From an uncultured Garciella sp. (GTDB lineage Bacteria > Bacillota > Clostridia > Eubacteriales > Garciellaceae), in contig USMD01000079.1 in the NCBI GenBank assembly GCA_900555725.1, positions 1 to 8,802 on the forward strand: 8,802 bases of DNA, in the 5' to 3' direction. Of this stretch, positions 1-7,295 are shown one piece after another. The translations under genes were made by a program, and so were the position numbers. Position 1 is the first letter of the stretch. Each line of letters begins with the position of its first letter. Under the pieces are notes generated by a model. The model ran no database searches. It was given only the letters and a program-made list of their open reading frames with translations, and had not been told where the DNA came from.

Positions 1-29
1 CGGCAGCGTCAGATGTGTATAAGAGACAG
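1..29 (+). other. Nextera/Tn5 sequencing adapter (artifact)
   Basis: Positions 11-29 read AGATGTGTATAAGAGACAG, the 19-bp Tn5 mosaic end used in tagmentation libraries. Positions 1-10 (CGGCAGCGTC) are the 3' part of the Read 1 adapter tail. The same 29 bases occur reverse-complemented at 8767-8795. This is untrimmed library sequence, not host DNA and not a natural transposon end, since no transposase or target duplication is present. Biological sequence begins near position 30. Confidence 0.98.
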
Positions 30-334
30 ATTATACTCCTTATTTTTTAAAGTTCAATTTCTAATTTCCGGATAAATTTAGATAAATTTTAAGCAATATT
101 TAGAAAGAGAAATCTCATATAGAAAATCAGCCTATTTAAATTAAAAATCAATAAATACATGGAATAAAAGAACTTTTATTATTTTCTTGTAAGAAAACTC
201 CATTTATCATTTGGTTTTTTTGTGAAAATATCCATCATATATAATCTATCAATTAAATATTTAGATAATAAAAATAAAAGGCTTATATTTCTATTTTTAT
301 TGGAAAAACTAAAATTATTTAAAGGAGGGATATT
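30..334 (+). other. AT-rich non-coding leader of the dehydrogenase gene
   Basis: I find no supportable gene in these 305 bases. The stretch is extremely AT-rich. It holds a perfect -10-like TATAAT at 240-245, but no good -35 at the right distance (TTGTGA at 220-225 leaves only 14 nt), so the promoter is unresolved. A dyad, TTTTCTT-GT-AAGAAAA, lies at 182-197 and could be an operator, although its composition makes a chance match easy. At 323-328 there is a strong AGGAGG ribosome binding site, 6 nt before the TTG start at 335 when the trailing G is counted as part of the site. The left part is cut by the adapter, so the upstream gene is unknown. Confidence 0.5.
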
Positions 335-1465
335 TTGAAAGCACTTGTATATGAAGGCATCAAAGATGTGAAGATAAAAAATGTAGAAGACCCAAGAATT
401 GAAAAATCAGACGATATTATTATAAAAGTAACCTCTACAGCTATTTGTGGTTCCGATTTACATTTAATCCATGGAATGATTCCGAATATGCCTAAAGGAT
501 TTGTACTAGGACACGAAACCATGGGTATTGTAGAAGAAGTAGGTAAAGATGTTCAAGCCCTAAAAAAAGGGGATCGAGTCATTGTTCCCTTTCCTGTATC
601 CTGTGGGCACTGCTGGTATTGTGAGCATGATCTTTGGAGTCAATGTGACAATTCCAATCCTAATGGAGAGACTGGAGGATATTTTGGCTATAGTGAAACC
701 CTTGGTGGCTATGATGGAGGACAAGCAGAATATCTTAGGGTACCCTATGCTAATGTTGGTCCAAGGGTGATTCCTGAAGAATTGACTGATGAGCAGGTAC
801 TGTTTCTTACAGACGTCTTACCCACCTCCTATTGGGGTGTTGAGAATGGTGGAGTGAAAAAGGATGATATCGTTATAGTGTTAGGCTGTGGTCCTATTGG
901 TCTTACTACTATAAAATGGGCAACCTTTTTTGGGGCAAAACGAATTATTGCTGTGGATAATATAGAGTATAGATTAGAGCATGCTAAGAAACATTATGGA
1001 ATAGAAGTGGTTAATTTTGAAGAACATGATAATACAGGAGAATATCTTAAAGAAATCACCCATGGAGGAGCAGATGTAGTCATTGATTGTGTTGGATTAG
1101 ATGGTAAGATGTCAACTATTGAAAAGGTAGAAACTCTATTGAAGCTTCAAGGTGGCTCTAAATCTGCCATTGAAATTGCAACCCAGGCCGTCCGAAAGGG
1201 AGGAACAGTCATGTTAATAGGCGTCTACGGTCTAAGGTATAATATGTTTCCCTTAGGGGACTTCTTTTCAAGAAATATTACCCTAAAGATGGGACAATGT
1301 CCAGCCCATAGCTATATAGATAAAATATTAAATCTTATTAAGCAAGGAAAATTTGACCCAACAGATATCATTACCCATAAGTTATCTTTAGACCAAGGAG
1401 AACATGGTTATGAAATCTTTGATAAAAAAGAAGACAATTGCATTAAAGTCATTTTAAAGCCCTAG
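335..1465 (+). CDS. Zinc-dependent alcohol/formaldehyde dehydrogenase-like MDR enzyme
   Basis: A 376-residue medium-chain dehydrogenase/reductase, probably a cytosolic NAD(P)-dependent oxidoreductase of the alcohol dehydrogenase/formaldehyde dehydrogenase-like branch. The N-terminal GroES-like half carries the catalytic zinc ligands in ICGSDLH (Cys38) and GHE (His60, Glu61), with Asp160 in LTDVLPTSYWG as a likely further ligand. The structural zinc lobe has four cysteines at 90, 93, 96 and 104. The Rossmann half has GCGPIG at 184-189 and an acidic residue, Asp208, after the second strand, which in this family favours NAD over NADP. The length is normal and no catalytic residue is missing. The start is TTG, chosen because AGGAGG at 323-328 sits at proper spacing and the protein begins with the usual MKALVYEG. 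It is a single-gene unit, convergent with the Mrp gene. The substrate cannot be read from sequence: short-chain alcohol, formaldehyde adduct or a polyol are all possible. Confidence 0.9.
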   Translation: MKALVYEGIKDVKIKNVEDPRIEKSDDIIIKVTSTAICGSDLHLIHGMIPNMPKGFVLGHETMGIVEEVGKDVQALKKGDRVIVPFPVSCGHCWYCEHDLWSQCDNSNPNGETGGYFGYSETLGGYDGGQAEYLRVPYANVGPRVIPEELTDEQVLFLTDVLPTSYWGVENGGVKKDDIVIVLGCGPIGLTTIKWATFFGAKRIIAVDNIEYRLEHAKKHYGIEVVNFEEHDNTGEYLKEITHGGADVVIDCVGLDGKMSTIEKVETLLKLQGGSKSAIEIATQAVRKGGTVMLIGVYGLRYNMFPLGDFFSRNITLKMGQCPAHSYIDKILNLIKQGKFDPTDIITHKLSLDQGEHGYEIFDKKEDNCIKVILKP

Positions 1466-1475
1466 GCTTTTTTTT
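1456..1475 (+). terminator. Intrinsic terminator overlapping the dehydrogenase stop codon
   Basis: AAAGCC (1456-1461), a 3-nt loop and GGCTTT (1465-1470) form a 6-bp hairpin, followed by T through 1475. The TAG stop (1463-1465) lies within the hairpin. It is a short stem with a good U-tract, so termination is likely but perhaps modest. Confidence 0.7.
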
Positions 1476-1487
1476 GAAAATTCTACT

Positions 1488-1512
1488 AAAGGCAGAATAT
1501 ATTCCTGCCTTT
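1488..1512. terminator. Hairpin between convergent genes, possible bidirectional terminator
   Basis: AAAGGCAG (1488-1495) and CTGCCTTT (1505-1512) are perfect inverted 8-bp arms around a 9-nt loop. The hairpin begins three bases beyond the Mrp stop codon (1515-1517 on the minus strand) and also lies downstream of the dehydrogenase. U-tracts on both strands are interrupted, so it is probably the main terminator for the Mrp gene and a back-up for the dehydrogenase. Confidence 0.65.
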
Positions 1513-1514
1513 AT

Positions 1515-2303
1515 TTATATTATTTCCAAATGATCAGCCACCTTATTAAGCCAATCCCCTTGAAAGTTCTCAATATTTCCAAGATCAACTGCTTCTGCAA
1601 TTTTGGGATCAATTGGGAGTTTTCCCAAGACTTCTAAGTTATGTTCTTTAGCAATTTCCTCTATATGACTATTTCCAAATAGTTTATGTTTTCCTCCACA
1701 ATCGGGGCATTGGAAATAGGACATATTTTCTACTAAACCTAAAATAGGGATGTTCATCATTTCTGCCATTTTTACTGCCTTAGATACAATCATAGAAACC
1801 AATTCTTGGGGAGAAGTGACAATAATGATTCCATCCACTGGAATAGATTGAAATACAGTAAGGGGGACATCTCCGGTGCCTGGAGGCATATCAATAAACA
1901 TATAATCTATATCTCCCCACAATACCTCCGACCAAAATTGTTTTACTGTATTGGCAATAATGGGTCCTCTCCAAACTACTGGATCTGTATCCTTTTCCAA
2001 TAATAAATTAATGGACATAATGTCAATTCCTGTTTTGCTTTTAATAGGGAGAATTCCTTCCTTAGTTCCTACGGCTTTTTCTCTAATTCCAAATGCCTTT
2101 GGTATGGAAGGGCCAGTAATATCCGCATCTAGAATGGCTGCTTTATGACCTCTTCCATTCATGGTTACTGCCATCATAGAGGTAACAAGGGATTTTCCCA
2201 CTCCACCTTTTCCACTGATAATCCCTATTATTTTTTTAATATGGGTAGATTCATGAGGCTTTACAGAAAAATCTACTTTTTTTTTGCCTTTTGGTTCACT
2301 CAT
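1515..2303 (-). CDS. mrp: Mrp/NBP35 (ApbC-like) iron-sulfur cluster carrier ATPase
   Basis: A 262-residue P-loop ATPase of the MinD/Mrp superfamily, expected to bind and transfer Fe-S clusters to apoproteins in the cytosol. The deviant Walker A motif is GKGGVGKS at residues 31-38, an acidic switch LDADITGPS follows at 58-66, and DMPPGTGD at 138-145 is the family hallmark. CPDC at 199-202 gives the CxxC pair that holds a bridging cluster in a homodimer. The N-terminal MIP18/DUF59 domain of long Mrp proteins is absent, which is common in Clostridia and archaea. I chose ATG at 2303 rather than the upstream in-frame start at 2381, because AGGAG at 2316-2312 lies 8 nt before it and the extra 26 residues have no family character. 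It has its own promoter (2428-2400) although it follows gatB on the same strand. Its exact client proteins are unknown. Confidence 0.92.
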   Translation of the reverse strand: MSEPKGKKKVDFSVKPHESTHIKKIIGIISGKGGVGKSLVTSMMAVTMNGRGHKAAILDADITGPSIPKAFGIREKAVGTKEGILPIKSKTGIDIMSINLLLEKDTDPVVWRGPIIANTVKQFWSEVLWGDIDYMFIDMPPGTGDVPLTVFQSIPVDGIIIVTSPQELVSMIVSKAVKMAEMMNIPILGLVENMSYFQCPDCGGKHKLFGNSHIEEIAKEHNLEVLGKLPIDPKIAEAVDLGNIENFQGDWLNKVADHLEII

Positions 2304-2399
2304 TTTTCTATCTCCTTTGTTTATTATTTGTAAACTGATCATTCTAATTTTTCCATGGAAATATATTTTTATTATTGACATATAACATTTATTAATTCT

Positions 2400-2428
2400 A
2401 TCATAATTTTTAAGATATTTGATGTCAA
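2400..2428 (-). promoter_or_regulatory. Sigma-A-type promoter of the mrp gene
   Basis: Reading the minus strand, TTGACA (2428-2423) is followed by exactly 17 nt and TATGAT (2405-2400). The -35 is perfect and the -10 is 5 of 6. The predicted start is near 2393, giving a leader of about 90 nt. It sits just beyond the operon-end hairpin at 2438-2460, so mrp is probably an independent transcription unit. Confidence 0.8.
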
Positions 2429-2437
2429 GGGATTAAG

Positions 2438-2460
2438 AAAGGGGCACTTAAGTCCCCTTT
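2438..2460 (-). terminator. Hairpin at the end of the aspS-gatCAB operon
   Basis: AAAGGGG and CCCCTTT (outer arms at 2460-2454 and 2444-2438 on the minus strand) pair around a short centre. The stem can extend to AAAGGGGAC/GT-CCCCTTT with one bulged G and a TTAA loop. It lies about 50 nt beyond the gatB stop. The following sequence (TTTCTTAAT) is a poor U-tract, so termination may be partial or the hairpin may instead protect the 3' end. Confidence 0.55.
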
Positions 2461-2509
2461 CATGAAACATCTATGAACCTTTAATTGAGTAACGGTAATC
2501 CTTCTGTTT

Positions 2510-3940
2510 TCAAGCGTTTAATTTCTTTTCAATAATATCTTTGGTAGTTTGGGGATTGGCTTTTCCCTTGGATGCTTTCATCACTTGTCCTACTAAAAAT
2601 CCTACTGCTTGATTTTTCCCATTCTTATAGTCCTCAATTGCTTGGGGATTTTGATCTAAGATTTCTGACACCATTTTTTCTAATTCACTGCTATCGCTAA
2701 TTTGAGTTAATCCCTTTTCTTTGATAATGGTCTCTGGACTTTTATCTGTGGCAATTAGCTCTTCAAATACCTCTTTTCCAGCAGTTCGACTAATCTTACC
2801 TTCTCCTATGATTTTGATTAGGTTTGCAAGATATTCGCTTTTCACAGGGATAATTTCTTCCTCCTCATCCTTTAATACCCTCAAAAGTTCTACTAGAATC
2901 CAGTTAGAAGCTTCCTTTGCAGATACCCCAAAGCCTACTACTTCTTCAAAATAATTTGCTAAAACTTTGTTTCCAATTAGTATATCTGTATCTGTCTCGT
3001 TTAAACCATATTTCTTTAAAAATCTTTCTCGCTTTTGGGCAGGTAATTCTGGTAATTGTTTCCTGATTTTTTGAATTTCCTTTTCTTGGATAAAGACAGG
3101 GGGTAAATCTGGTTCTGGGAAATAACGATAATCATGAGCATCTTCCTTAGATCTCATAGGAACAGTCTTCCCCTTTGCACTATCCCATTTTCTGGTTTCT
3201 TGCTTTATTTTGTCTGCTTCCCCAAATTGATACAATTCCTGTTGCCTTTTTTCTTCTTTTTGTAATGCTTTTAAAATTTCCTTAAAGGAGTTCATATTCT
3301 TAATTTCTACTTTGGTATTTAACTGCTCTTGTCCTGCTTCCCGAATGGAAATATTGGCATCACATCGTAGGGAACCTTGCTCCATTCTACAATCGGACAC
3401 TTCTACATACTCTAAGATAGATTTTAAGGTTTTTAGAAATTCTACGGCTTCCTCTGGAGATCTCATATCTGGTTCTGTAACAATTTCAATCAAAGGTACG
3501 CCGGTTCTATTATAATCTACTAAGGTAACAGTCTGATCTTCTAAATGAACTAATTTTCCCGCATCTTCTTCCATATGGATTCTTGTAATACCAATGCGTT
3601 TTTCCTTTCCGTCTGCAGTAATATCTACATAGCCATGTTCACAAATAGGAAGGTCAAATTGGGAGATCTGATAAGCCTTAGGTAAATCCGGATAGAAGTA
3701 GTTTTTTCTATCAAATTTATTCATCCTGTTAATTTCACAATTTAAGGCTGTACCCGCTCTGGCAGCTAAACGAACTACCTCTTCATTTAATACCGGCAAT
3801 GTTCCTGGTAGTCCTGTACAAATGGGGCAGGTATTCTCATTAGGACTTGCTCCAAATTCTGTAGAACAGGAACAAAATATTTTAGATTTTGTTTTTAACT
3901 CTACGTGAATTTCCAATCCTATGACAGTTTCAAACAACAT
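2510..3940 (-). CDS. gatB: Asp-tRNA(Asn)/Glu-tRNA(Gln) amidotransferase subunit B
   Basis: The 476-residue GatB subunit of GatCAB. It binds the misacylated tRNA and activates the side-chain carboxylate of Asp or Glu with ATP before amidation. The N-terminal catalytic cradle begins with IGLEIHVEL (residues 7-15). A zinc-knuckle-like set of cysteines lies at 23, 25, 38 and 41. The family signature YFYPDLPKAYQISQ is at 81-94, HMEEDAGK at 122-129 holds metal- and phosphate-binding acids, and DYRYFPEPDL is at 270-279. The C-terminal third is the helical/YqeY-like tRNA-binding tail, ending in the conserved GQVMKASKGKANP. Length is typical. ATG at 3940 lies 2 nt after the gatA stop, and its ribosome binding site is inside the last gatA codons, so the two are probably translationally coupled. 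It is the last gene of the T-box-controlled operon. Confidence 0.97.
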   Translation of the reverse strand: MLFETVIGLEIHVELKTKSKIFCSCSTEFGASPNENTCPICTGLPGTLPVLNEEVVRLAARAGTALNCEINRMNKFDRKNYFYPDLPKAYQISQFDLPICEHGYVDITADGKEKRIGITRIHMEEDAGKLVHLEDQTVTLVDYNRTGVPLIEIVTEPDMRSPEEAVEFLKTLKSILEYVEVSDCRMEQGSLRCDANISIREAGQEQLNTKVEIKNMNSFKEILKALQKEEKRQQELYQFGEADKIKQETRKWDSAKGKTVPMRSKEDAHDYRYFPEPDLPPVFIQEKEIQKIRKQLPELPAQKRERFLKKYGLNETDTDILIGNKVLANYFEEVVGFGVSAKEASNWILVELLRVLKDEEEEIIPVKSEYLANLIKIIGEGKISRTAGKEVFEELIATDKSPETIIKEKGLTQISDSSELEKMVSEILDQNPQAIEDYKNGKNQAVGFLVGQVMKASKGKANPQTTKDIIEKKLNA

Positions 3941-3942
3941 GA

Positions 3943-5415
3943 TTATTTCCCCTCCTTTTGCTTAGCGATACTTGGAAAGTCAACAGATTGCTCTAAGCTA
4001 TAAGCCACTTGGAATAACTTCCCTTCTGTATAATGATCCCCTATCAATTGTAGTCCAATGGGAAGCTTTTCTTCACTTAAACCACAGGGAATAGAGATAG
4101 CAGGAAGTCCTGCAATATTCACATTCACTGTATAGATGTCTGACAAATACATAGATACTGGATCATCTATCTTTTCTCCAATATTAAAGGGTAATATAGG
4201 GGATGTAGGAGTAAGAATCACATCATAAGTTTCAAAGGCATTTTTAAATTCTTGACTGATCTTCCTTCTAAAAAGTAAAGCCTTCTTATAATAAGCGTCA
4301 TAATACCCTGAAGAAAGGACATAGGTCCCTAGCATAATTCTTCTTTTTACTTCCTTTCCAAAGGCCTCTGTCCTAGTATTTATCATTAAGTCATCTATAG
4401 TTTCATAATTCTCTGTTCGATAACCGTAGCGCACTCCATCGTATCTTGCAAGATTGGAGCTAGCTTCCGCAGAAGAAATAATATAGTATGCAGAAAGGCC
4501 TATTTCTGAGATAGGAAAGGAAAATTCCTCTACAATAGCTCCTTGTTCTTTTAAATATTCAATAGATTTTTTTATTTTCTCATTGATTTGAGGATCTAGT
4601 CCCTGGGCAAAAAACTCCTTAGGAATCCCTACCTTAAGTCCCTCTACTCCCCTTTCTAGATACTGAAGATAGTCCCTTTCTACTTCATGCTGTATACTGG
4701 TACCATCTAAAGGATCATTTCCTTGTATCGCTTGAAAACTAATAGCACAATCCCTTACTGTTTTAGTAAAAGGTCCAATTTGATCTAGAGAGGAGGCAAA
4801 GGCAATGAGTCCAAATCTTGAAACCATACCATAGGTAGGCTTTAACCCAACTATTCCACAAAAAGACGCTGGTTGCCTAATGGAACCACCGGTATCGGAA
4901 CCAATGGTAAGGGGAGAAAAGCCTGCCGCCAAAGCTGCTGCGGAACCCCCTGAAGAGCCGCCAGGCACCTTATTTAAATTCCATGGGTTTTTGGTTGCCT
5001 TCATTGCAGAATTTTCAGTGGAAGAACCCATGGCAAATTCATCCATATTGGTTTTCCCAATGATAATAGCCCCCGCTTCCTTCAGTTTTTTTACTAAAGT
5101 GGCATCATAGGGTGGAATAAAATCTTCTAACATTTTAGAAGCACAAGTTGTTTTAATATCTTTGGTACAGATATTGTCCTTTATTGCTACAGGAATCCCT
5201 CCCAATATTCCTAATTCTTCCCCTTTTGTCAATTTTTCATCTAATTTTTTCGCTTGTTTTAATGCTTCGTCTTCACATAATGTGATAAATGCATTGACGT
5301 TTTGGTCCTCTTCTTTGATTTTATCAATATAACCCTGTACAATTTCTGTTACTGTAAATTTTTTTTCTTGATATCCTTTTTGAATTTCTTCTATAGTAAG
5401 CTTTCCTACTTTCAT
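3943..5415 (-). CDS. gatA: Asp-tRNA(Asn)/Glu-tRNA(Gln) amidotransferase subunit A
   Basis: The 490-residue GatA subunit, a glutaminase of the amidase signature family. It releases ammonia from glutamine and passes it to the GatB site. The Ser-cisSer-Lys triad is intact: Lys79 (VAIKDN), Ser154 (PGGSSGGS) and Ser178 (SDTGGSIRQP). These positions equal those I recall for Staphylococcus aureus GatA. The glycine/serine-rich amidase signature spans about 151-182. The C-terminal NIAGLPAISIPCG and LPIGLQLIG are characteristic of GatA rather than other amidases. The ATG at 5415 lies 11 nt after gatC, with an AGAGGTG-type ribosome binding site. Its 3' end encodes Lys-Glu-Gly through the gatB ribosome binding site (AGGAGGGG, 3956-3949). 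No truncation or frameshift is seen. Confidence 0.98.
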   Translation of the reverse strand: MKVGKLTIEEIQKGYQEKKFTVTEIVQGYIDKIKEEDQNVNAFITLCEDEALKQAKKLDEKLTKGEELGILGGIPVAIKDNICTKDIKTTCASKMLEDFIPPYDATLVKKLKEAGAIIIGKTNMDEFAMGSSTENSAMKATKNPWNLNKVPGGSSGGSAAALAAGFSPLTIGSDTGGSIRQPASFCGIVGLKPTYGMVSRFGLIAFASSLDQIGPFTKTVRDCAISFQAIQGNDPLDGTSIQHEVERDYLQYLERGVEGLKVGIPKEFFAQGLDPQINEKIKKSIEYLKEQGAIVEEFSFPISEIGLSAYYIISSAEASSNLARYDGVRYGYRTENYETIDDLMINTRTEAFGKEVKRRIMLGTYVLSSGYYDAYYKKALLFRRKISQEFKNAFETYDVILTPTSPILPFNIGEKIDDPVSMYLSDIYTVNVNIAGLPAISIPCGLSEEKLPIGLQLIGDHYTEGKLFQVAYSLEQSVDFPSIAKQKEGK

Positions 5416-5426
5416 CTTTTCACCTC

Positions 5427-5711
5427 TTATTCCATTACCTTTGGTATTACAATTGCATTATTCTGCATTTCTTTTACATTTTGGAATAATTTTTTCTTAT
5501 CCTTATAGATTCTAGTTTGGTCTTTTCTCAATGCAGATTTTTTCTTATCATAGTCATTGATCTGGATTCCTGTTAAATCTTCTTTATCAATATTTGCAAA
5601 GTGATTTAAAATTCCTTCAAATTCATTAGCAAAGGCTTCTGCTTCTTCCTGGGTAAAGTTTAACTTTGCCAACTTAGCAATATAATAAATGGTTTCGATA
5701 TCTACTTTCAT
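5427..5711 (-). CDS. gatC: Asp-tRNA(Asn)/Glu-tRNA(Gln) amidotransferase subunit C
   Basis: The small 94-residue GatC subunit, which wraps around the GatA-GatB interface and stabilises the amidotransferase. The N-terminal helix carries the family pattern IAKLAKLNFTQEEAEAF (residues 11-27), and LRKD (61-64) corresponds to the conserved LRxD segment. The C-terminal part is extended and binds GatA in known structures. The rest is poorly conserved, as is normal for GatC. ATG at 5711 follows aspS by 10 nt, and its ribosome binding site AGGAGGGAG (5723-5715) overlaps the aspS TAG stop (5724-5722), so ribosomes ending aspS are well placed to start gatC. It is the second gene of the operon. Confidence 0.95.
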   Translation of the reverse strand: MKVDIETIYYIAKLAKLNFTQEEAEAFANEFEGILNHFANIDKEDLTGIQINDYDKKKSALRKDQTRIYKDKKKLFQNVKEMQNNAIVIPKVME

Positions 5712-5721
5712 AATCTCCCTC

Positions 5722-7014
5722 CTAAGGTTCGATTCTATTTAAATCCCGTGGAAATAGGGTAGCTTCTCTAATATTGCTTAAATCTAAAACTTTCATAGTA
5801 AGTCTTTCTAATCCTATCGCAAAGCCACCATGGGGAGGCATCCCATACTCAAACGTATTTAAATAAAATTCAAAATCTTCTGGCTTTGCACCAAATTTAA
5901 TCATGTTTTCCTTTAACATTTCATAATCGTGAATTCTTTGACCCCCGGTGGTAATTTCCAATCCCTTATAGATAAGGTCAAAACTTTTTGTCATGCCTTC
6001 CATTTGATCATCGGGCATAGTATACATGGGCCTTTTAGATGCTGGATACTTTGTAATAAATACAAAATCATTATTGTATTCTTCTTTTATATATTGGGAA
6101 AGTAAGATTTCTCCTTCGGCATCAATATTCCCAATGGGAGATTTTTTATTATATTTTTCTAATAAAATATTTTGTACTTCAGTCAAAGGTATTCTTGGTA
6201 TTTCATTGATCTTTTGTAATTTTACTCCAAGAATAGAAAGTTCTTTTTGACAGGACTTTTCTAAATGTTCAAATAAAGATTTAATAAATCCTTCTTCTAG
6301 GTCCATAAGATCATTTTCATCCTTTATAAAGCCCATCTCTGCATCTAAACTTACATATTCGTTAAGATGTCTCCACGTATTGTGAAGTTCTGCTCGATAA
6401 GCATGACCTACTTCATATACTGACTCAAATCCTGCCCCTACCATCATTTGTTTATAAAATTGAGGGCTCTGGGCTAAAAAAGCTCTATGATCAAAATAGT
6501 TTACTGTAAATAACTCAGAACCTCCCTCTGTTCCTGAGGATATAATTTTAGGGGTGTGTATTTCGGTAAATCCTTTTGCCCTTAGATAACTTCTAAAGGC
6601 TTCTTCAATTTCTGCCTGGACTTTAAAAACTGCTCTTTTACTTGATCGTCTTAAACTAATGGTTCGATGGTCTAATTGGGTCTCCAAGGATGCTGTTACA
6701 TCTCTTTGATTGATACTAAAGGGTAAAAGATCATAATAGGTCTTTCCCACAATGTTTATATCCTGTACTCGAACTTCTAATCCTCCAGGAGCTTTTTGGT
6801 TTGCCTTTACAACTCCTTTAACTTCTACGGAAGTCTCTAATTTTAGTTCTTTTAATATTTCTAAATCTTCAAGAATTAATTGTACAACTCCACTTTTGTC
6901 CCTCAGGGTTACAAAGGCAAATTTTCCAAATTTTTTAATTTGGTGAATCCAACCTTTTAGCAAAACTTCTTGCCCTACTTTTGATGATAATCCATCTACT
7001 AATGTTCGTTTCAA
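5722..7014 (-). CDS. aspS: Archaeal-type, probably non-discriminating aspartyl-tRNA synthetase
   Basis: A 430-residue class IIb aminoacyl-tRNA synthetase that ligates Asp to tRNA-Asp and, as inferred here, also to tRNA-Asn. It has an N-terminal OB-fold anticodon-binding domain (about 1-95), a short hinge and the catalytic domain. Motif 2 is RAELHNTWRHLNEY at 207-220, and motif 3 is GFAIGLERL at 397-405 with Arg404. It lacks the bacterial GAD insertion, so it is the short archaeal/AspRS2 type. His24 (GWIH) and Pro76 (QKAPGG) match the residues reported for non-discriminating AspRS. The start is TTG at 7014, since AGGAG (7027-7023) lies 8 nt upstream. The in-frame GTG at 7062 has no ribosome binding site, and the extra 16 codons would read through the real one. 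It is the first gene of the aspS-gatCAB unit behind the T-box. AsnRS is less likely given the AspRS-like motif 2. Confidence 0.93.
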   Translation of the reverse strand: MKRTLVDGLSSKVGQEVLLKGWIHQIKKFGKFAFVTLRDKSGVVQLILEDLEILKELKLETSVEVKGVVKANQKAPGGLEVRVQDINIVGKTYYDLLPFSINQRDVTASLETQLDHRTISLRRSSKRAVFKVQAEIEEAFRSYLRAKGFTEIHTPKIISSGTEGGSELFTVNYFDHRAFLAQSPQFYKQMMVGAGFESVYEVGHAYRAELHNTWRHLNEYVSLDAEMGFIKDENDLMDLEEGFIKSLFEHLEKSCQKELSILGVKLQKINEIPRIPLTEVQNILLEKYNKKSPIGNIDAEGEILLSQYIKEEYNNDFVFITKYPASKRPMYTMPDDQMEGMTKSFDLIYKGLEITTGGQRIHDYEMLKENMIKFGAKPEDFEFYLNTFEYGMPPHGGFAIGLERLTMKVLDLSNIREATLFPRDLNRIEP

Positions 7015-7022
7015 ATTCTTTA

Positions 7023-7030
7023 CTCCTTCC
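7023..7030 (-). promoter_or_regulatory. Ribosome binding site deciding the TTG start of aspS
   Basis: The minus strand reads GGAAGGAG (7030-7023), then 8 nt, then TTG (7014-7012). This fixes the start downstream of the GTG at 7062 and shows that translation begins about 95 nt after the T-box terminator's U-tract. Confidence 0.85.
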
Positions 7031-7108
7031 CTTTTGTTTTTTATCCGATAATTCACTGTCACTAATACTCTCGCCTAGTCCATGAAAGTGACTATCAAAA
7101 AATTACAG

Positions 7109-7145
7109 AAAAAAAACCCTTCACTCCCCTTAACGGGACGAAAGG
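7109..7145 (-). terminator. T-box regulated intrinsic terminator
   Basis: On the minus strand, CCTTTCGTCCC (7145-7135) pairs with GGGGAGTGAAGGG (7129-7117), allowing G-U pairs and one bulged A. Eight T residues (7116-7109) follow. The 5' arm shares TTCGTCCC with the antiterminator, so the two folds exclude each other. Confidence 0.9.
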
Positions 7146-7165
7146 TCTATTCGCGGTACCACCCT
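7135..7165 (-). promoter_or_regulatory. T-box antiterminator element
   Basis: The T-box sequence AGGGTGGTACCGCG (7165-7152) matches the consensus AGGGUGGNACCGCG with N = U. It folds as GGG with CCC (7137-7135), a 7-nt bulge TGGTACC (7161-7155) and GCGAA with TTCGT (7142-7138) closed by a 7-nt loop. The TGGT of the bulge is the contact for the NCCA end of uncharged tRNA. Confidence 0.93.
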
Positions 7166-7295
7166 AATTAACGATTAAATCGCTCACTCTACCAACACAG
7201 AATGGATTTTTAAAACTTCGATGTTGTACAATAGATAACGGATTGTACCCGTCTAAGTCTACTCTCCTAAGGATTTCGGTTAGAGACTCCAAGAG

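Noticed and set aside
182..197. TTTTCTT-GT-AAGAAAA palindrome as a regulator site
   Set aside because: It is made only of AT-rich oligomers in very AT-rich DNA, with no confirmed promoter next to it. Recorded but not called as a feature.
2301..2381. Longer mrp reading from 2381 (288 residues)
   Set aside because: The added 26 residues have no Mrp character and span the AAAGGAG ribosome binding site that fits the ATG at 2303.
4880..5110. Opposite-strand open frame inside gatA (and similar frames inside gatB, aspS, mrp and the dehydrogenase)
   Set aside because: These are shadow frames of clear conserved genes, without ribosome binding sites or recognisable domains.
7012..7062. Longer aspS reading from an in-frame GTG at 7062 (446 residues)
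   Set aside because: No ribosome binding site precedes the GTG, and the extra 16 codons run through the strong GGAAGGAG that serves the TTG at 7014. The shorter form has the normal archaeal-type AspRS N-terminus.
7074..7085. Possible leader peptide between terminator and aspS
   Set aside because: The ATG near 7083 is followed at once by GAC TAG, so it encodes only two residues and has no ribosome binding site.
7058..7092. GTCACT (7087-7092) and AGTGAC (7058-7063) dyad between the T-box terminator and aspS
   Set aside because: Six base pairs around a 23-nt loop is weak and could be chance. It does not cover the ribosome binding site.
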